The notes below the pieces were generated by a model. That model had not been told where the DNA came from. It worked only from the letters and a program-made list of their open reading frames with translations, and made no database searches. From Chloroflexota bacterium (GTDB taxonomy: Bacteria; Chloroflexota; Ktedonobacteria; Ktedonobacterales; Ktedonobacteraceae), in contig CADDYT010000156.1 in assembly GCA_902810755.1 (NCBI GenBank), positions 1-14,394 of the forward strand: a stretch of 14,394 nt of DNA, in the 5' to 3' direction. Shown piece after piece: positions 1 to 11,005 of the stretch (within the stretch, counting starts at the first letter, position 1; every line of letters begins with the position of its first letter). The position numbers and the translations under genes are program-made.

Positions 1-74
1 AGTGAACGCCTCTGGGGGTGGCCTGCGGCGGCCTGAAGTGAACGCCTATGGGGCCAGCCCTTGCGGCTGGCCTG
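1..74. repeat. GC-rich palindromic repeat, left-edge copy
   Basis: This repeat lies 3' of the minus-strand TrkA gene. A hairpin is visible: GGCCAGCC (52-59) pairs with GGCTGGCC (65-72) around the loop CTTGC. Positions 16-50 resemble 10525-10559: both read GGGTGGCCTGCGGCGGC followed, after a short variable stretch, by AACGCCTATG. The same CTTGC loop is present in the copy near 10520. AGTGAACGCC occurs twice here (1-10 and 37-46). The element may extend beyond the left edge of the window. No protein is credible across it. It could be a non-autonomous repeat or act as an RNA 3'-end structure. Confidence 0.7.
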
Positions 75-127
75 CTCGTCTGGGGGCGCGCCTGTGGGGG
101 GGTCGGCTCCTCTGCGGCGACCGTCTC

Positions 128-790
128 TTAGCTGATGGCCCCCAGGGCTTTGCGCAGGGCCTCTTCTTCATCGCGCCCGACGAGCGCGTAGACCTCATCG
201 TCGGCCAGAATGCGCGTCTCGGCTGTGGGAAAGATATGCTGTGAGTCACGAATAATCAGGGCGATGCTGGCGTTCGTTGGCAGGTTGATCTGGCGCAGCA
301 GCTTGCCCGCAACCGGTGAATCCGGAGAAATGCGCATCTCGATAATATCTAAGCCGGCGCGTTTGAGCGTCATAATCGGCACGAAATTTGCGCTGGAGAG
401 TTCGAGTTCGATCAGAGAGAGTATTGTTCTGGTCGGGCTGACAGTTGAATCGATGCCCAGCTTCTGGAAAATTTGCTCATGCTTCGGGTTATTGAGTCGA
501 GCAATCGTGCGGCCCACATTGAAGCGGCGTTTGGCCATCTGGCAGATCACCAGGTTGTCTTCATCTTCGCCTGTCACCGCGATCACCACATCGGCCCGGT
601 TCGCGCCCACCTCGGCCAGCGTTCTCGCTTCGCAGGCATCACCGCGCATCACCGCCTGCCCCAGTTCCTCGCTCAAACTCTGGTAACGGACAGGATTCTT
701 TTCCAGCAAAAGCACTTCATGCCCCTGTCCCAGCAGGGTTTTCGTCAGATAGTAGCCGATATCGCCACCACCACCGATAATTATATACAT
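128..790 (-). CDS. TrkA-type potassium uptake regulator (RCK_N + RCK_C)
   Basis: This 220-residue protein is a cytoplasmic gating subunit of the kind that binds NAD(H) or ATP and controls Trk/Ktr potassium transport. An N-terminal Rossmann fold (RCK_N) starts with the glycine-rich loop GGGGDIG (residues 6-12) and has an acidic residue, Glu30, at the end of the second strand. An RCK_C (TrkA_C) domain covers about residues 138-218. The length suits a single RCK_N plus RCK_C unit, about half of the double-unit E. coli TrkA. The ATG is preceded by AAGGATAGAGG, which overlaps the stop region of the upstream gene; the two genes are 10 bp apart and surely co-transcribed. No TrkH/KtrB membrane partner lies in the window. 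The family call is secure; the exact transporter partner is unknown. Confidence 0.92.
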   Translation of the reverse strand: MYIIIGGGGDIGYYLTKTLLGQGHEVLLLEKNPVRYQSLSEELGQAVMRGDACEARTLAEVGANRADVVIAVTGEDEDNLVICQMAKRRFNVGRTIARLNNPKHEQIFQKLGIDSTVSPTRTILSLIELELSSANFVPIMTLKRAGLDIIEMRISPDSPVAGKLLRQINLPTNASIALIIRDSQHIFPTAETRILADDEVYALVGRDEEEALRKALGAIS

Positions 791-800
791 AACGATGCCT

Positions 801-1277
801 CTATCCTTCTCTTCCCGAACTTCTTTTCTCGGTCGCCAGCCCCGCCGATATTTCCGGTAGTGTTGGGATTGCAGGCGCTTTCCCCAGCAATGCCTGAGAT
901 ATCATCTCCGCCCCGATCACGGTTGGGCAGATGGTCTCCAGTCCCAGGTCACGATAGGTGCTTTCGCGGATAGGATCATAAATGCGACATACCACTTTTT
1001 TAACGTGGAAGATGTCTTTCGCGATCTGGCTTGCCATAATGTTGCGGTTATCCCCGTTCGTAACGGCGGCAAATGCATCGGCGTTCTGAATACCGGCCCG
1101 GATGAGGATATCTTCATCCACCCCGTTGCCAACAATTGTCTCGCCGCTGAAATCGGAGTGCAGGCGTTGAAAAGCGTCGCTACTATAATCGATAACTGAA
1201 ACTTTATGACCCGCCTGATCCATAATGTTGGCAAGGGTCGCGCCGACGCGACCACAGCCCAGGATCACTATTTTCAC
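801..1277 (-). CDS. TrkA-N (RCK_N) only NAD-binding protein
   Basis: This 158-residue protein is a single RCK_N Rossmann domain. It begins with the nucleotide-binding loop GCGRVG (residues 7-12), has Asp30 at the end of the second strand, and runs to a short basic tail. No RCK_C ligand-binding domain is present, unlike the downstream partner. The start is GTG, supported by a strong AGGAGG site (plus-strand CCTCCT at 1284-1289) six bases away. It is the first gene of a two-gene operon with the RCK_N+RCK_C protein 10 bp downstream. The pair probably assembles into one gating ring for a potassium transporter, with this subunit giving only the dimerising Rossmann unit; that is inference. Its leader is unusually structured (see the separate entry). 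Confidence 0.88.
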   Translation of the reverse strand: MKIVILGCGRVGATLANIMDQAGHKVSVIDYSSDAFQRLHSDFSGETIVGNGVDEDILIRAGIQNADAFAAVTNGDNRNIMASQIAKDIFHVKKVVCRIYDPIRESTYRDLGLETICPTVIGAEMISQALLGKAPAIPTLPEISAGLATEKRSSGREG

Positions 1278-1289
1278 GTGTCGCCTCCT

Positions 1290-1387
1290 GCCGGCTTAAG
1301 AGCCAGCATGTTTCGTTTTTTCAATGATTGTCGGCAGAAATTGCCTGTTCTGCCCTGCGATCACACCGCTTCTGCTCTCCAGAGCAG
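1290..1387 (-). promoter_or_regulatory. Structured 5' leader of the trk operon
   Basis: Three hairpins can be drawn in the minus-strand leader between the predicted promoter and the start codon. The first is CTGCTCT/AGAGCAG (1372-1387), enclosed by a possible CACCG/CGGTG outer stem. The second is GGCAGAA/TTCTGCC with an 8-base loop (1333-1354). The third is a 7-bp stem with one G-U pair and a 4-base loop (1290-1307) that directly abuts the AGGAGG ribosome-binding site at 1284-1289. Such a leader could act in cis on translation or early termination. Potassium uptake genes in other bacteria are controlled by c-di-AMP riboswitches, but I do not recognise that consensus here. Confidence 0.4.
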
Positions 1388-1413
1388 GTAAGAATACGGT
1401 GAAATCGATACCT

Positions 1414-1422
1414 ATTGTATCA
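1414..1422 (-). promoter_or_regulatory. Extended -10 promoter of the trk pair
   Basis: On the minus strand this reads TGATACAAT, an extended -10 (TG, one base, TACAAT). No good -35 is seen at the usual distance, which is tolerated by extended -10 promoters. The predicted start near 1407 gives a leader of about 130 bases. A short dyad, GATAC/GTATC (1407-1421), overlaps the -10. Confidence 0.45.
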
Positions 1423-1468
1423 CAAGACTACTGAAAAATCTTTACATGGATGTGCAGAACGCTCGCTC

Positions 1469-1497
1469 TTGACAGTTTGCCCCGGACGTAAGAAAAT
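1469..1497 (+). promoter_or_regulatory. Candidate promoter of the Y-family polymerase gene
   Basis: A perfect -35 TTGACA (1469-1474), a 17-bp spacer and a weak -10 GAAAAT (1492-1497, four of six matches) point towards the polymerase gene. The leader would be about 160 bases and contain a 7-bp dyad, GCGCAAA/TTTGCGC (1550-1573), of unknown role. Together with the trk promoter this accounts for most of the divergent intergenic space 1278-1663, in which I see no gene. Confidence 0.4.
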
Positions 1498-1663
1498 GCA
1501 TGAGAGGATAGAGCGGATTAGCCGGAGCGCGCAAATTTGCCCGCGAGATGCGCAAACCCCTCTGTCTTTGCGCGTTGGATTAGATGGAAGCAGAGAGCAT
1601 TGTAGCGCGCCGGGCAACCCCCGTACACATCTATAAAACCATTTGTCAAGAGAAAAGATACCT

Positions 1664-3154
1664 ATGCAACCCTATAACCCGAAACACAATCCCTGGAATA
1701 CCATATCGGCGTCCCCGCCAACCACGCAGGGTGGGCAACCGGCGAGTGATATCGGCGCTGCTCGCCAGTACGCGGGTCTCAATACCACCGATCCTGTCGC
1801 TACCGGCGGCGAAGCTGCGCGTGCCGCCGAGCGGGCGCGCCTGCGGCAGAGCATTATGCATGTGCGCATTCGCCACTTTTATTGTACGCTTGAAGAAGCA
1901 TTTGACCCCTCGTTACGCGGCCAGAGCTTTGTCGTAGGCACCGGAACCGGGCGGCCCAATGAGCCGGGGCGCGTCATCGATGCCTCCCCTGCCGCTGTGC
2001 GCCTGGGCATCAGTCCCGGCATGCCCCTGCGCCGGGCCTATCGCATCGCGCCGCGCACCCGCTTCCTGCCCGCCTCATATGATCGCTACCAGCCGGTCTT
2101 GAAACAACTGCGCGAGCGGTACCGCGCCTACTCGCGCATCATCGAGTCCATTCCCATTGCCGATGCCTTCATCGACCTGCGCGGCTGCGAAATCCCTTTC
2201 GACTCGCCCGTGACGCTGGCCGAGCGGCTGTGCGCCGAGATTGCTGAACTGGGCCTGACCGCCCTTATCGGCATCGCCAACGGCAAAGCCATCGCCGAAC
2301 TGGCCGCCCTTTTGAGCCGTAAGGATGGGCGACAGGGCGTCCTCTATATCCCCACCGGTCGTGAAGCCTCTTTTGTGCAGACGTTGCCGCTCTCGCTCCT
2401 GCTCCAGATTCGCTCTGCCGGCGCCGGTCTCCCTGCTGCTCTACCGGAACTGGCAGAATCTCAGAACGGCACCGGCGCCTCTACGACGAATAGCGGCAAC
2501 GGTTCGCGCCCTGATATAGAAGGCAAGAGTGATGAGGTCGATTCGGTAGCTGTGGCCGAACTGGTGGCGCACCTGCGCGATTTCGGCATTACGACCTTTG
2601 CCCAGGTAGCCACCTTGACGGAAGAGGGCCTGCGCCGTCGGCTGGGGCGCCTTGGAAGCTGGCTCTATGAAGTCGCCTGCGGCCAGGATGGCAGCCTTGT
2701 TGTACCGGATGCCCCGCCGATGAGCCAGAATGCCCGCGTGCGCTTCCCGCACCTCGCCGATGCCGATGAAACCTGCGCCGCCATTCACCGGCTCGCCGAC
2801 TACCTCGGTGGTCGCCTGCGCGAGCAGCGACTCAAGGGGCAGACTGTTACCCTCATGCTCTGGCCCAACCGCCCGGTGCGCCGCGAGACGCGCAAGCTGG
2901 TGATGGGCGAAGAAGGCGAAGAGATGGCCGTCACACACGCCGAGGAGACGACTGGCGGCCAGATGCTGCTCTCACGCCACACCGACGAATCCGACATCAT
3001 CGCCCATCACGCCCTCATGCTTTTCGCGCGCCACCACCGCCCCGGCAATCGCTACCTGCAAGTACAACTGCGTATTGGCGATATCGTCGCCATCACCCCG
3101 GCCTACTACCCGCCGCCCACGCGCGCTCGCGGGCGGCCCACTCGCAAACTCTGA
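1664..3154 (+). CDS. Y-family DNA polymerase homologue, catalytically degenerate
   Basis: This protein of 496 residues is related to DinB/Pol IV and ImuB, the translesion polymerases. Order: a low-complexity N-terminal extension (about 1-63), the palm/fingers from HVRIRHFY (66-73), a Ser/Gly/Asn-rich insert near 260-285, a helix-hairpin-helix thumb (LRDFGITTFAQVATLTEEGL), and a little-finger domain to about 480. The motif holding the first metal-binding Asp in DinB (HVDMDCFF) reads HVRIRHFY, so Asp8 is Arg; the SLDEAYLD motif reads PIADAFID, so Asp103 is Ala and Glu104 is Asp. The steric-gate Phe is Tyr73. It is probably a non-catalytic, ImuB-like accessory factor, though no ImuA or DnaE2 gene is nearby. 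The ATG at 1664 has AAGAGAAAAG upstream; an in-frame TTG at 1643 lacks a ribosome site, and ATG 1856 would remove the extension. Confidence 0.85.
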   Translation: MQPYNPKHNPWNTISASPPTTQGGQPASDIGAARQYAGLNTTDPVATGGEAARAAERARLRQSIMHVRIRHFYCTLEEAFDPSLRGQSFVVGTGTGRPNEPGRVIDASPAAVRLGISPGMPLRRAYRIAPRTRFLPASYDRYQPVLKQLRERYRAYSRIIESIPIADAFIDLRGCEIPFDSPVTLAERLCAEIAELGLTALIGIANGKAIAELAALLSRKDGRQGVLYIPTGREASFVQTLPLSLLLQIRSAGAGLPAALPELAESQNGTGASTTNSGNGSRPDIEGKSDEVDSVAVAELVAHLRDFGITTFAQVATLTEEGLRRRLGRLGSWLYEVACGQDGSLVVPDAPPMSQNARVRFPHLADADETCAAIHRLADYLGGRLREQRLKGQTVTLMLWPNRPVRRETRKLVMGEEGEEMAVTHAEETTGGQMLLSRHTDESDIIAHHALMLFARHHRPGNRYLQVQLRIGDIVAITPAYYPPPTRARGRPTRKL

Positions 3155-3163
3155 AACAGGCCG

Positions 3164-3997
3164 TTACGCATTTTGCACCTTCATCTGTTTGAGCAACTCT
3201 AGCTCGTGCTGGCCGCGCGCCACCAGTTCTTGCTGCCAGTCCTCTTTGTACTGACGCATCGTATGCACAATAGTATGCGCGACTGCCAGATTGCGATACC
3301 ACTTGTGGTTGGCCGGGACAATATACCAGGGCGCGTCGTCTGTGCTGCATTTCGTGAGCAGGTCTTCGTAAGCCTGCTGGTAGTCATCCCAGTATTTGCG
3401 CTCCGTCCAGTCACTGGCCGAAATCTTCCACGCTTTATCGATATTGTGTTCGCGCTCCTCCAGCCGCTTTTCCTGCTCATCTTTACTGATGTACAGGAAA
3501 AATTTGAGAATGATCGTCCCGCTGTGCGCCAGCAGCGATTCGAAATGGTTAATCTCTTTGTAGCGCCTGCTCCACACCACTTCCGGCACCAGATTATGTA
3601 CGCGTACAACCAGTACATCCTCGTATTGCGAGCGGTTGAAAATACCCATCACCCCCAGCGGCGGCGTGACGCGGTGGACGCGCCAGAGGAAATCATGCGC
3701 CAGCTCCTCCGGTGTCGGCTGCTTGAACGAATGCACCTGGCAACCCTGCGGGTTGACGCTGGAAAAAACATGGCGAATCGTGCCATCCTTCCCGCTCGTA
3801 TCCATACCCTGCAAAATAATCAGCAGGCTATTGTGTGCCGCCGCCGCCAACAGTTCCTGTAGCTCGCTTAGCTCCTTGCTGAGCGACTCCAGATCCGCTT
3901 TCGCCTCCTCATGGCTGCTATAGCCGTTAGTAAAGCCCGGCTCGTAATCCTTCAGCTTGACGGCGCTTCCCTCTTTCACCTTCCATACCAGGTCCAT
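3164..3997 (-). CDS. ppk2: PPK2 family polyphosphate:nucleotide phosphotransferase
   Basis: This 277-residue cytoplasmic kinase transfers phosphate from polyphosphate to nucleotides. The Walker A loop is GMDTSGKDG (64-72) with Lys70. The Walker B-type segment is FNRSQYEDVLVVRVH (120-134), a PPK2 hallmark. The lid region with KRLEEREHN (177-185) carries the arginines that grip polyphosphate. The single-domain length and motif wording fit class III PPK2 enzymes, which can phosphorylate both NMPs and NDPs; class assignment is from memory of the motifs. An ATG at 3997 with AAGGAG about seven bases upstream is a better start than the in-frame TTG at 4024. The gene converges on the polymerase gene with 9 bp between stop codons, leaving no room for a terminator. 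Confidence 0.93.
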   Translation of the reverse strand: MDLVWKVKEGSAVKLKDYEPGFTNGYSSHEEAKADLESLSKELSELQELLAAAAHNSLLIILQGMDTSGKDGTIRHVFSSVNPQGCQVHSFKQPTPEELAHDFLWRVHRVTPPLGVMGIFNRSQYEDVLVVRVHNLVPEVVWSRRYKEINHFESLLAHSGTIILKFFLYISKDEQEKRLEEREHNIDKAWKISASDWTERKYWDDYQQAYEDLLTKCSTDDAPWYIVPANHKWYRNLAVAHTIVHTMRQYKEDWQQELVARGQHELELLKQMKVQNA

Positions 3998-4285
3998 ATA
4001 CTTCTCCTTTTTCTCACGGCTCAATGAACATTACCTCTGTCTTTAATACGCGCCACTCCCCTGAAGGGAATAACCGGCTGCTGGCACTTGAGAAAGAGCG
4101 CCGATCACTGGACGGTTGCCGCCGACACATGATATAACATGATTGGGTACAATTCGCTATAATAAAACAGAAAGTACGCCGTTGGCGGCCAGAAAAGAAA
4201 CGGGGGGGCCCGTTCAAACGTACTGTACTAATAAAGGGGTCTATCTCTATGCTGTACAATGACTTTCCGTATTTGAGGTAACTGT
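3998..4285. promoter_or_regulatory. Divergent intergenic region with candidate promoters
   Basis: This 288-bp spacer separates the PPK2 gene (minus) from the DUF4012 gene (plus). A perfect -10, TATAAT (4158-4163), lies 18 bp after ATAACA (4134-4139, four of six matches to the -35) and would give a leader of about 115 bases for the DUF4012 gene. On the minus strand an extended -10-like TGTTATATC (plus 4131-4139) could serve PPK2. The two would overlap back to back. I see no gene or clear terminator in this spacer. Confidence 0.35.
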
Positions 4286-6676
4286 ATGTCTGAGACCGGT
4301 TCATCTAGCTCTCATTCTGCTAAGATCAGTTCTGTTCCTGATGCGGTGGATGCTCCTGTAGTTCTCGATTCTGCTACTGAAGCTCCGGTTGCCGCGAGTG
4401 ATGCTGAGACGAATACAGATTTGCCGGGCGCTGCCGCTCAAGCAGGCCCGGATGCTGAAATGCTGGAGAGCGGCCCCGATACGGAAGTGCCAGCTATTGC
4501 AGTGACGCGACAATTGCGACCCTCATGGCTGCGCCGCCCGCGTTCAAAACGGCGCAAACTGGTCTCGCTGATTTTGCTGATTGTGCTACTCGCGACTCTG
4601 CTGCCCGGCGGCATTATCGCGGCCTTCTCTGGCTGGAATGCCTACCAGACATACAGCGCCCTGCGCAGCGAAGCCTATGGGGGCGTGCAGCACCTGCTCA
4701 ACGTCAAAACCATTTTTAACGGCGTCAAAGCGCATCCCTCCGGCTTTCTGGATACCGGCAAATTGCAGAAGACGCAAAAGGAACTGGCAGCCGCGCAGCA
4801 GGATTTCCAGCAGGTGCAATATACCCTTGATCATACGAGCCTGATTCGGACGGTCACACAATACGCGCCACAATTGCAGACGCAGGTGAGAAGCGCCCGC
4901 GCCGCCAGCCAGATCGGCATCGACGTGACGAAGATCGGCCAGCAGCTTGTCTCTACCGCTCAGACACTGGCTCCGGCGTTGCACGGTTCCCTGCTCAGCG
5001 CCTCGCAAACACCGCTGGTCACACCCGCCACGCTGAACCTGATCGGCCAGACGATTGATACTATTCTGCCGGAACTCTCCGATATCCAGGCTCAGTCTCG
5101 CGGGCTGTCGCTGGACTCACTGCCCGTCAGCGCGAAGGAGCGCGGCGAGTTTGCGCAATTGTTACAGGCGCTGCCGCAGGCCGAAGCCGATCTGAAGCAG
5201 GTGCATGACCTGCTGGGCGCCGCAGGCTGGCTGCTCGGCGTGGACAGCCCGCGCACCTTCCTTGTGCAGACGATGGACCGCGCCGAATTGCGCCCGACCG
5301 GCGGCTTTACCGGCCAGTATGGCCAGTTGCAGATCAGCGGCGGGCGTATCGCCCCCTTCTCGCTGCGCGACATCTCCCTGGTCGAGTATACAGACAACAG
5401 CCCCACCCTGGGCAAAGTGCCGCCAGTGCCGTATCGCTCCTGGTGGCCCTTCGCCAACTGGGGCCTGCGCGACTCCAACCTTTCCGCCGATTTCCCCACC
5501 TCCGCGCAAATGGCCATCAATCTCTACAAATACGAGGTGGGCCAGCAGGTCGATGGCCTTATCGTCTTCACGCCCTTCCTGCTCGAACACATCCTGCAAA
5601 TCATCGGCCCCATCCAGGTTCCCGCCTATCATGACGTGATTACCGCCCAGAATCTGGAGCAACGCCTGCATTACTACCAGCAGGATAACGCCGGCATCTA
5701 CAAGCAGATTGTGACACAGCCCGGCGTTACCTCGACCTCCGACCGCAAACGTTTCACCGCCTTGCTGGCTCAGCTCATCATCACTAAAGTGCGCCAGTCG
5801 CCGCCGGACGAACTGATCGCCATCGGGCGCGAACTGTTGCATGATCTCAAGACGAAAGATTTGCAGGTCTACGTCACCAATCCGCAGGTCGAAGGCTTGC
5901 TTGAAAAATATGGCGATGCCGCGCAGATGGACCGCTCAACCACCCACGATGGCCTCTACGTCGTGCAGGCCAATATCAGCGCCAGCAAGGCATCGCAATA
6001 CGTGCGCACCATCCTGGATGATACCGTCACGCTCGATGCACAGGGCGGGGCGACGCACATCTTGCAATTGCACCTGGACTACACGCAGATCGGCCCCGTC
6101 TACGGCTACGATACCTACCGGGATTACGTGCGCGTCTATGTGCCGCCGCAGAGCAAATTTCTCCGGGGCAACGGCTTTGACACGGGCAATCCGCTCTGCG
6201 GCGGCCCCTACCCGGCCTGCCCGCAGAACGGCGTCTATGCCGGTGGCCAGTTGCTCTGCCCGCCCGGACTCTACCAGGCCGGAGCAGCCGCCCCCTCGGC
6301 TATTGACCCCTCCGGCGGCGCCTGGCTGCCGCTGGACACCATCGGCCCGCCCACCAGCATGGTCAGCGACGAGCCGGGGCGCGCCATGTTTGGCGGCCTC
6401 GTGGTGGTGCCGAAAAACTGTAGCATGACCGTCACGCTCTCCTGGTACGTGCCGCCGCTGAGCGCGGCCCCCTATTCCCTGCTCGTCCAGCGCCAGGCCG
6501 GCACCTTCCCGGAACTGAACCTGACCATCCTGCCCACCCCCGGCGACTGCGCCACGCTTAACACGCCCGGCCTCCACTTCGATAACCTGATGAGTACCGA
6601 TATGACCTTTACGCCCGCCACCTTCCATTCGGCTGGCCAGAGCAGCGCAACCTGCTATCCACAACCGGGGGTATAA
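4286..6676 (+). CDS. Membrane-anchored DUF4012 domain protein
   Basis: This 796-residue protein begins with an acidic, Ala/Ser/Asp-rich cytoplasmic stretch (1-70). A basic RRPRSKRRK patch (83-91) precedes one transmembrane helix (about 92-115), so the rest should lie outside. After a helical region (about 120-310), the DUF4012 core starts near residue 316 with the family signature ELRPTGGF (334-341) and the following GQYGQLQISGGRI. The outer part has six widely spaced cysteines (638, 645, 658, 712, 755, 790), enough for three disulfides. DUF4012 has no established biochemical activity; in other bacteria such proteins often sit near polysaccharide or cell-surface genes, which is not the case here. 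The ATG has GAGGT seven bases upstream. No signal-peptidase site is evident, so it is probably a type II membrane protein. Confidence 0.9.
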   Translation: MSETGSSSSHSAKISSVPDAVDAPVVLDSATEAPVAASDAETNTDLPGAAAQAGPDAEMLESGPDTEVPAIAVTRQLRPSWLRRPRSKRRKLVSLILLIVLLATLLPGGIIAAFSGWNAYQTYSALRSEAYGGVQHLLNVKTIFNGVKAHPSGFLDTGKLQKTQKELAAAQQDFQQVQYTLDHTSLIRTVTQYAPQLQTQVRSARAASQIGIDVTKIGQQLVSTAQTLAPALHGSLLSASQTPLVTPATLNLIGQTIDTILPELSDIQAQSRGLSLDSLPVSAKERGEFAQLLQALPQAEADLKQVHDLLGAAGWLLGVDSPRTFLVQTMDRAELRPTGGFTGQYGQLQISGGRIAPFSLRDISLVEYTDNSPTLGKVPPVPYRSWWPFANWGLRDSNLSADFPTSAQMAINLYKYEVGQQVDGLIVFTPFLLEHILQIIGPIQVPAYHDVITAQNLEQRLHYYQQDNAGIYKQIVTQPGVTSTSDRKRFTALLAQLIITKVRQSPPDELIAIGRELLHDLKTKDLQVYVTNPQVEGLLEKYGDAAQMDRSTTHDGLYVVQANISASKASQYVRTILDDTVTLDAQGGATHILQLHLDYTQIGPVYGYDTYRDYVRVYVPPQSKFLRGNGFDTGNPLCGGPYPACPQNGVYAGGQLLCPPGLYQAGAAAPSAIDPSGGAWLPLDTIGPPTSMVSDEPGRAMFGGLVVVPKNCSMTVTLSWYVPPLSAAPYSLLVQRQAGTFPELNLTILPTPGDCATLNTPGLHFDNLMSTDMTFTPATFHSAGQSSATCYPQPGV

Positions 6677-6726
6677 TGAAGTTTCCTTGCTGCCATGACA
6701 TTTTTCACCCGTTTGTCCCGTTCCTA

Positions 6727-6756
6727 TTGACACTTCAGTAGGAAGACTCGTATACT
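6727..6756 (+). promoter_or_regulatory. Sigma70-type promoter of the CHAT-Clp gene
   Basis: A perfect -35 TTGACA (6727-6732), an 18-bp spacer and a near-perfect -10 TATACT (6751-6756) form the strongest promoter seen in the window. The predicted start near 6763 gives a leader of about 90 bases before the ATG at 6853. The gene is therefore probably expressed independently of the DUF4012 gene. Confidence 0.7.
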
Positions 6757-6775
6757 GGCTGTTGCCAGGAGTATT

Positions 6776-6852
6776 ATGCGCTTTGTTACAGGTGACATAA
6801 CAGAGGTAATAGCGTCGAAGTCCCCTGGGATAGATGTGGAAGAGAAGCAGCT

Positions 6853-6874
<22 letters not shown>
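6776..6874 (+). CDS. Possible 32-residue upstream ORF overlapping the CHAT-Clp start
   Basis: An ATG at 6776 preceded by AGGAG (6767-6771) opens a 32-codon frame ending in TAA at 6872-6874. It overlaps the CHAT-Clp start by 22 bp in another frame. The peptide has no recognisable domain. If translated it would couple initiation of the large protein to translation of the leader, much like other overlapping leader peptides. Against it: the spacing between AGGAG and ATG is only four bases, the site is almost at the predicted transcript end, and a short frame can arise by chance. Confidence 0.25.
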
Positions 6875-10464
<3,590 letters not shown>

Positions 10465-10572
10465 ATCCCTGCCCCATAGGCGTTAACTGAAGGCCGTGCG
10501 AAGGCCAGGCAGGCCACCCCTTGCGGGTGGCCTGCGGCGGCTTTCAGTTAACGCCTATGTATCCCTGCCCCA
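10465..10572. mobile_element. MITE-like palindromic element with 12-bp flanking direct repeat
   Basis: A 17-bp perfect terminal inverted repeat, CATAGGCGTTAACTGAA (10475-10491) and its complement (10543-10559), encloses an inner 11-bp hairpin, GCAGGCCACCC/GGGTGGCCTGC (10509-10535, loop CTTGC). The direct repeat ATCCCTGCCCCA flanks it (10465-10476 and 10561-10572), like a target-site duplication. The element carries no gene and starts on the base after the CHAT-Clp stop codon. Related sequence lies at both window ends. Whether it was moved by a transposase in trans or is a REP-like structure cannot be decided here. Confidence 0.65.
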
Positions 10573-10575
10573 CTT

Positions 10576-10610
10576 CGCCCCAGGCAAGCCGCCAGAGGTG
10601 GCCTGGGGCG
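10576..10610. terminator. GC-rich hairpin, possible terminator of the CHAT-Clp gene
   Basis: A perfect 10-bp inverted repeat, CGCCCCAGGC (10576-10585) and GCCTGGGGCG (10601-10610), with a 15-base spacer, follows the MITE-like element. Without that insertion it would lie about 15 bases after the CHAT-Clp stop codon, a natural terminator position. It lacks a run of T, so it may instead be a transcript-stabilising stem or a part of the repeat cluster. Confidence 0.35.
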
Positions 10611-10961
10611 GGGCGGGTGGCGTGGTTCGCAGGGGTGTGGGTGGTGGCGGCGATGATCGTATTTGGTTGGAACACAGCTACAACAGCTTCCTGTCGGAGC
10701 AGCAGACGGCGCCGTGCCGGAGCAAGGCTCAACGGCAACCACGCCCTCCGTCCGCTTCCGCTCAACAACAAGAGCCGGAGCAAGGCTCAACAACGCAAAC
10801 TGGCACCCGTTCGATCACCACCACCAGTATCAGTATACACCTGCCTCCTTCATTTCCCCTTTCCTGTTACTTCATCTTCCTTATCCTCTTCGATATTCTT
10901 CTGAGCGGAACATCCTCCGCATTTTCACCCTGCACACCCGTTGCAGAGAAGATTCTCCCGC
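10611..10961. other. Intergenic stretch without a convincing gene
   Basis: No frame here has a ribosome site and a recognisable protein; the longest open frame begins inside the palindromic element. The stretch holds an exact 18-bp direct repeat, GCCGGAGCAAGGCTCAAC (10716-10733 and 10774-10791, 58 bp apart), and a pyrimidine-rich tract (about 10840-10905). It may be the remnant of decayed sequence; nothing identifies its source. Confidence 0.5.
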
Positions 10962-10998
10962 CTCTTACATAAGAAAATTTCTGCTCTTACACAAGAAA
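10962..10998. promoter_or_regulatory. Two tandem operator-like boxes before the esterase promoter
   Basis: CTCTTACATAAGAAA (10962-10976) and CTCTTACACAAGAAA (10984-10998) differ at one base and are 22 bp apart, two turns of B-DNA. Each is a dyad (TCTTA/TAAGA in the first; TCTT/AAGA in the second). The second box ends eight bases before the predicted -35, a position typical of activator binding. A third dyad, GAGAA/TTCTC (10946-10957), lies just upstream. The binding protein is unknown. Confidence 0.4.
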
Positions 10999-11005
10999 TG
11001 CCGCC

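Noticed and set aside
2..244. 80-codon plus-strand frame at the left edge
   Set aside because: It runs through the repeat and antisense to the TrkA gene, with no recognisable protein.
3155..3163. Terminator between the converging polymerase and PPK2 genes
   Set aside because: The gap is nine bases and no stem with a T-run is visible there.
6677..6726. Terminator after the DUF4012 gene
   Set aside because: No inverted repeat followed by a T-run could be found before the next promoter.
10496..10972. 158-codon open frame after the CHAT-Clp gene
   Set aside because: It begins inside the palindromic element, has no ribosome site, no domain and low-complexity composition; other frames there are equally open.
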